64,000 nt of DNA. It comes from an uncultured Bacteroides sp. (GTDB lineage Bacteria; Bacteroidota; Bacteroidia; Bacteroidales; Bacteroidaceae). Both the position numbers and the translations under genes were made by a program. The notes below the pieces were generated by a model. That model did not search any database. It was given only the letters and a program-made list of their open reading frames with translations, and had not been told where the DNA came from. The stretch spans positions 1 to 64,000 of the forward strand of contig CANPJW010000001.1 of assembly GCA_947574505.1 (NCBI GenBank), in the 5' to 3' direction. Shown in pieces: positions 60,501 through 64,000 of the stretch (its first letter is position 1; the number at the start of each line of letters is the position of its first letter).

Positions 60501-61628
60501 GTATGTTGCCAACCAAAGATAATGATCGTCATCCGCTACAATAGAACAAATCTCATTATGCCTGTCCTGATAAAAACAATTATAAAACTGCATACGCAAA
60601 TCCGACCAGATAACTCCTCCACCATCCGTACCAATCCACAGAATACCATGTGAATCGTAATAAGCCGCAATCATCCTCGTTTCAAGATTGCGGTACATCA
60701 AAGAAGAAGTGTTACTATAAACTTCTGTCAATATCTCGTCCTGATTATTTTTATCTATTGTCATCACCGTATATCCATTCCACGTTACGGCCAGATATTT
60801 ATTCTCATTTAATCTGATAACACCGAAAACATCTGTATGAGAAAGTCTGTCGGATACCGGAGCCACATGATAAGTCAACTGCTTGATTTTCCCGGTTCGT
60901 TCATTGTAATAAATAACCCCATGAGCAATTGTAGAAATCCATATCCGACCATCATCATACAAAACAGAATTTACAGACAGACTACCGGTACGCCCCAGGT
61001 CAATCACCCGAAAGGAATTCAGGTTTGTCGCATCCAGCAAGATAATTCTACCTTTTTCATCAATCAGACAGATACTTTTTTTATCCGAAGAATAAGTGAT
61101 GGCAACCAAAAGATTATCCTGGTTATTCCAGCCTGTATATTTTTCTTGAACCCGGAGCCGAAGCTCACCCTCTTTTGATGCGCACCGCTTCATTAAATGC
61201 AGCTCACTCCCGGAAATCACCCAAACCAACGAATCATTCCTCTGCAACATCCCTCGAGATGGAATACCCTGTCCCGAAGAAGAAACCACAGACAAAAACC
61301 GTTCTTTTTTCAAATCAAATGCAGAAAAGACACCATTATCCACAAATGCCAGCACCCCGTCAAAAACCTCCTTTAAGTTTGAAATACTAGGATAACTCCT
61401 ACTCCTTTCAAAATTTGTAATCCGCCTACCGTCATAACGGCTCAACCCGTTTCGGGTTCCAAACCAAATGAAGCCTTCTTTATCCTTATAAACAGCAGAT
61501 ACGGTATTGTCGGCCAATCCGTTTTGCATATTGAGCAGATGCACATCTTTGCTTAAAAAAGCATAGCACACATCCGGCAGCAATATACATACTCCAATTA
61601 TAACCAGTGATAAGATTTTAAGGTTCAT
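57555..61628 (-). CDS. Hybrid two-component system regulator of the second polysaccharide locus
   Basis: A 1357-residue HTCS. After a signal peptide (MNLKILSLVIIGVCILLPDV) come propeller repeats (GFIWFGTRNGLSRYDG; GILWIGTDGGGVIWSD), a Y_Y_Y domain (about 695-775), a transmembrane helix (about 785-805), HisKA with the acceptor in NAAHELRTPLTLIL (about 847), HATPase (SDTGKGIPEELRG, KVGIGLRIVK), a receiver domain (IEDNEE, Asp in IISDIMMPVKDG about 1151, Lys in MMKPFN), and an AraC HTH (about 1260-1357; SIQEIAEMVGYSDTRTL). It is divergent from the SusC gene at 61813 and should control that locus. The TGTCCACC pair of the first locus is not seen in the 184-bp gap between them. Confidence 0.95.
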   Translation of the reverse strand: MNLKILSLVIIGVCILLPDVCYAFLSKDVHLLNMQNGLADNTVSAVYKDKEGFIWFGTRNGLSRYDGRRITNFERSRSYPSISNLKEVFDGVLAFVDNGVFSAFDLKKERFLSVVSSSGQGIPSRGMLQRNDSLVWVISGSELHLMKRCASKEGELRLRVQEKYTGWNNQDNLLVAITYSSDKKSICLIDEKGRIILLDATNLNSFRVIDLGRTGSLSVNSVLYDDGRIWISTIAHGVIYYNERTGKIKQLTYHVAPVSDRLSHTDVFGVIRLNENKYLAVTWNGYTVMTIDKNNQDEILTEVYSNTSSLMYRNLETRMIAAYYDSHGILWIGTDGGGVIWSDLRMQFYNCFYQDRHNEICSIVADDDHYLWLATYHKGIMRSRTAFGTSEKTDFFQVGDQDVKKQQTVLCSLKDEKGNLWFGNSDGSLTCYYKKERSFKILRLITEDGDLNKSSVWALFLDSKGRFWIGTHKGLWLFDRETNRGKKIHFKVSGLQNLSPLYIRAMAETDDHTLWLGTANYGICKVINEKELQTGYEKKYGMAENSVRSLLASSDGNLYVGYMAGLAVFSPGQDAITHVYTTRDGLCSNFIGCMTEDADGQIWLGSNSGISRYSRHQHLFYNYYIAGSNRSVLHWEDVLFWGNNKNLTYFNPDDIKAFTTSESVVITGLEVNNKPVEIGREVNGQTILSQSIFYTPFVRLNHANRDFALTFNNLSYSESQQKYSYRLRPYQPGWLVANGGEKVSYANLPAGEYVFEVKNIYPDERDSKITSLRVEILPHWSETFFFRFCMMVLGGIIVYMVMQRIKLRQKRLEHELRLEHEIFAATVERDKEKQIRMERENFFTNAAHELRTPLTLILSPLQELLGTVRPSDTVYTKLAAMYRNGTSLQTLVDHLLYVQKIEAGMIKLRISKVDIVVLAKQITDPFHELAETEGINFTVESLNEPLLLWIDVEKISSAIRNLLSNAFKYTSPNGKVIFKMNRIEIDGYSFCSIIISDTGKGIPEELRGRIFESFITGENTPLFSNKVGIGLRIVKNTMDLHHGTVNLDSTLGKGSTFTLLIPEGNAHFAEDRYEIVGAPEMEEYALPLPVMQAEGQEDKPSNKKTSLLVIEDNEEIRHYVCSLFCKDYAVYEAANGEEGVDVAMSKIPDLIISDIMMPVKDGFTCCRELREQPRTAHIPILMLTAKAEDADVLQASKIGVDDYMMKPFNPEVLKAKVRNLILQRERLKRIYTKTLMLKQQESEPEADGNNAPDDFIQQIIHVIEANLANENFNVKMLAEQLNMSQPTLYRKIKQRSELAAIDMIRSVRMSKAASLIMENRYSIQEIAEMVGYSDTRTLRKHFTEQFGVSPSKYMEKD

Positions 61629-61764
61629 ATTTAATTCATTACCTGTAGCAAAGGAATAAAATAAAAAAGAGATAACAACAAAGATTCACCAAAAAATATA
61701 GAGATGCATTAAACATGCATGCTGAATGAAATGAACGTGTATTAAGCCACATCACTGATTAACA

Positions 61765-61772
61765 TACATTTG
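61765..61772 (+). promoter_or_regulatory. -7 box for the second SusC gene
   Basis: TACATTTG matches TAnnTTTG and lies 40 bp before the ATG at 61813. A clear -33 element is not seen, as expected for an activator-dependent promoter. Confidence 0.55.
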
Positions 61773-61812
61773 CAATGTATTAACCTAATGTCTAATTAAA
61801 AAACAGAGAAGC

Positions 61813-64000
61813 ATGAAAAAAATCTCAATTCTATTTTTGATATTGCTTTGCAACTGTACATTCCTGTACGCCCAGCAATTCAGCATCACCGGTGTAGTCA
61901 CGGATAAAAAGCTCAATGAGCCCATTATCGGTGCTAGTGTAGTTGTCAAAGGTACTACCAACGGAACGGTTACTGATCTGGATGGAAAATTCACAATCCA
62001 AGCCTCAAAAAGCAGTGTGCTAATTGTTTCCTTTATCGGGTATACCCCCCAAGAATTTACAATCAATGGCAACCAAACTTTTTATCAAATCTCTTTAGCG
62101 GAAGATACGCAAACGCTGGACGAAGTTGTGGTAGTAGGCTTTGGTACGCAAAAGAAAGTGAACTTAACAGGAGCAGTTGCTACCGTGGATAAAAAAACAC
62201 TGGAATCACGTCCTGTCACTTCAGTTTCACAAGCTCTTCAAGGAGTGATGCCAGGATTGAACATTGACATGAATGACAAAGGTGGACGATTAGACTATAA
62301 TCCCACCATGAATATTCGTGGAACAGGAAATTTGAATACCGGATCCAGTGCCTCACCTTTAGTTTTAATTGATGGAGCCGAAGGAGACATAAACTCGTTA
62401 AATCCGCAGGATATCGCTAACATTTCCGTGTTAAAAGATGCTGCCGCATCTGCCATTTACGGTTCACGCGCTCCATTTGGCGTAATCTTGGTTACAACCA
62501 AATCAGGAGAAGCAGGAAAAGCCACCATTCAGTATTCAAACAATTTCAGATGGTCACGCCCCACCAACATTCCTGACATGCTCGACTCCTACCGCTTTGC
62601 CAAGTATTTCAATGCAGCACAAAAAAATTCAGGAAGCGGCACCACTTTTATTTTCACTGATGATACGATAGACCGCATTCAGAAATACATGGCGAGTGAA
62701 TACCCATACACCTCAGACCCCAATGGTTCACAAGGAAACAATTTTTTCCCTTTCAACGTCGCTTCCAATGATAATCAAAACTGGCCAAGAAACTTCATTG
62801 ACAAAACATCTTTCGGACAAGAACATAATCTAAGTATCTCCGGAGGAGGTGAGAAAGTTAAATACTATCTATCGGGAGCTTTCCTTTCTCAAAACGGACA
62901 GATGAATTACTCTGACGAAAACAAAAAACGTTATAACATCAGTGGAAAGGTAACAGGACAAGTCACCAAATGGCTAAGTTTAGATTTTAACGCTCGTTTT
63001 ATACGTTCAGATATAGAAATGCCAACTTTTGTGAAACTCTATGGCGATCGTTTCTTTGCAGAAACGACCAAATTATATCCCATGATGCCTCTCTATGACA
63101 ACAACGGACACTATACACGTAATCCTAAATTAATGCAATTAACTTCTGGAGGGCGTTCAAACAGCAGTAAAGACACCTACTTCACTTCCGGAGGTTTCCA
63201 TCTGACTCCATTAAAAGGATTAGGTATTCACGGACAGGCGACTCTACGGACAGAAAGCTACCGCCACCAATATAATGTAAATAAAGTCTATCTCTATACC
63301 CGTGACAACCAACCCGTGGAAGAAGCATGGTTAGGAGGAGACCCCGATTTAGCAGCAGGAAAGACATTTGTGCAAAGTCAAACACAGCAAACTTCCATGA
63401 TGACAACTTCACTATATGCAGATTATGAATATTCCTGGAACAAGCACAATTTCAAAGTTACAGCAGGTATGAATACCGAATATTATTACATCAACGAATT
63501 AATCGGCAAACGCTATGATGTCATCAACGAAAATGTCCCCAGTATCAATACGGCCACTGGTACAAGTGATTTGAAAGGCTCCTCAAAAGAATGGGCTACA
63601 ATGGGATATTTTGCCCGTTTAAATTATGACTACGAAGGACGATACCTATTAGAAGGAAACATTCGTCGCGATGGGACTTCACGCTTCCGCGGTAACCAAC
63701 GATGGGGCACATTTCCCTCTGTTTCTATAGGTTGGAACATCGCCCGCGAAGCATTCTGGAGTCCGGCAGAAGCATATGTCAACCTGTTAAAACTACGTTT
63801 TTCTTACGGTAGCCTAGGCAATCAGAATACAGATAATTATTATCCTACTTATTCTATTCAAAATATAACTGTAGGTAGCGTAGATGCCGGCGGACGCTGG
63901 CTGCTTGACTTAGCCAACAAGTCCAATATAGCATCTTCCCCCGGTCTCGTCAGTTCCTTGCTCACATGGGAACGTGTCACCAGCTATAATGCAGGACTTG
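61813..64000 (+). CDS. SusC-like TonB-dependent transporter, cut by the window end
   Basis: The first 729 codons of a SusC homologue, open to the last base. Signal peptide (MKKISILFLILLCNCTFLYA), carboxypeptidase-regulatory-like domain (FSITGVVTDKKLNEPIIGAS), TonB box region (LDEVVVVGFGTQKKVNLTGA), plug (NIRGTGNLNTGSSASPLVLI; SAIYGSRAPFGVILVTTK) and the start of the barrel (EHNLSISGGGEKVKYYLSGA). The YGSRAPFGVILV variant is that of a large SusC subgroup. A SusD gene would be expected just beyond the window. Cargo unknown. Confidence 0.95.
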   Translation, partial: MKKISILFLILLCNCTFLYAQQFSITGVVTDKKLNEPIIGASVVVKGTTNGTVTDLDGKFTIQASKSSVLIVSFIGYTPQEFTINGNQTFYQISLAEDTQTLDEVVVVGFGTQKKVNLTGAVATVDKKTLESRPVTSVSQALQGVMPGLNIDMNDKGGRLDYNPTMNIRGTGNLNTGSSASPLVLIDGAEGDINSLNPQDIANISVLKDAAASAIYGSRAPFGVILVTTKSGEAGKATIQYSNNFRWSRPTNIPDMLDSYRFAKYFNAAQKNSGSGTTFIFTDDTIDRIQKYMASEYPYTSDPNGSQGNNFFPFNVASNDNQNWPRNFIDKTSFGQEHNLSISGGGEKVKYYLSGAFLSQNGQMNYSDENKKRYNISGKVTGQVTKWLSLDFNARFIRSDIEMPTFVKLYGDRFFAETTKLYPMMPLYDNNGHYTRNPKLMQLTSGGRSNSSKDTYFTSGGFHLTPLKGLGIHGQATLRTESYRHQYNVNKVYLYTRDNQPVEEAWLGGDPDLAAGKTFVQSQTQQTSMMTTSLYADYEYSWNKHNFKVTAGMNTEYYYINELIGKRYDVINENVPSINTATGTSDLKGSSKEWATMGYFARLNYDYEGRYLLEGNIRRDGTSRFRGNQRWGTFPSVSIGWNIAREAFWSPAEAYVNLLKLRFSYGSLGNQNTDNYYPTYSIQNITVGSVDAGGRWLLDLANKSNIASSPGLVSSLLTWERVTSYNAGL

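Overview
The window looks like chromosomal DNA of a gut Bacteroides/Phocaeicola-type bacterium. The evidence is paired SusC/SusD proteins with hybrid two-component regulators, Bacteroidetes-type -7 boxes (TAnnTTTG) in front of many genes, weak Shine-Dalgarno signals, and Bacteroidetes-restricted families (a DUF4221-like propeller, the GH3-auxin-like family, and SusC proteins with a carboxypeptidase-regulatory-like N-terminus). I cannot name the species from sequence alone. No rRNA, tRNA or CRISPR array was seen.

Region 1 (about 0.4-19.8 kb) is a polysaccharide utilization locus. A leftward GH43-GH51 operon diverges from a hybrid two-component sensor (HTCS). The HTCS is followed by a GH97 enzyme and a SusC-SusD-surface binding protein-GH43 operon. 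Two endo-arabinanase-like GH43 enzymes and a GH51 arabinofuranosidase point to arabinan or arabino-oligosaccharides. The same direct repeat (TGTCCACC, 21-bp period) precedes both the GH43-GH51 and the SusC promoters, and is a good candidate for the HTCS operator.

Region 2 (20.2-21.7 kb) is cysS.

Region 3 (21.9-47.9 kb) is a large aryl-polyene (APE)-type type II polyketide/fatty-acid cluster. It carries a tyrosine/histidine ammonia-lyase that could make the aryl starter, an adenylate-forming ligase, two ACPs, three ketosynthases with intact active sites plus a Cys-less ketosynthase (chain-length-factor-like), a ketoreductase, two hotdog dehydratases and a thioesterase. It also carries LpxL-like and PlsC-like acyltransferases, methyltransferases, a glycosyltransferase, a NodB deacetylase, LolA and DUF3261-like lipoproteins, an RND/MMPL exporter fused to an acyltransferase and a methyltransferase, a CrtI-like oxidoreductase, and a C45-type Ntn acyltransferase. 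Overlapping ATGA-type junctions show tight operon structure. Two foreign-looking units interrupt it: an AT-rich KilA-N gene bounded by a 74-bp direct repeat made of host gene sequence, and a small Cys-containing secreted peptide paired with a DUF4221-like lipoprotein. Two copies of a nearly identical promoter drive the second and third APE transcription units.

Region 4 (47.9-57.5 kb) holds ordinary genes: a small exported protein, a PAS/GAF histidine kinase, a CsgG/LpoB-like protein, a GH3-like/Ig-like lipoprotein/DUF3108 operon, and a phosphofructokinase.

Region 5 (57.5-64 kb) starts a second polysaccharide locus: an HTCS and a divergent SusC cut off by the window end.

Two intergenic stretches 34 kb apart carry arrays of the palindrome TTCACnnnnGTGAA at an exact 22-bp period, followed by the same GC-rich tail; I do not recognise this repeat family.
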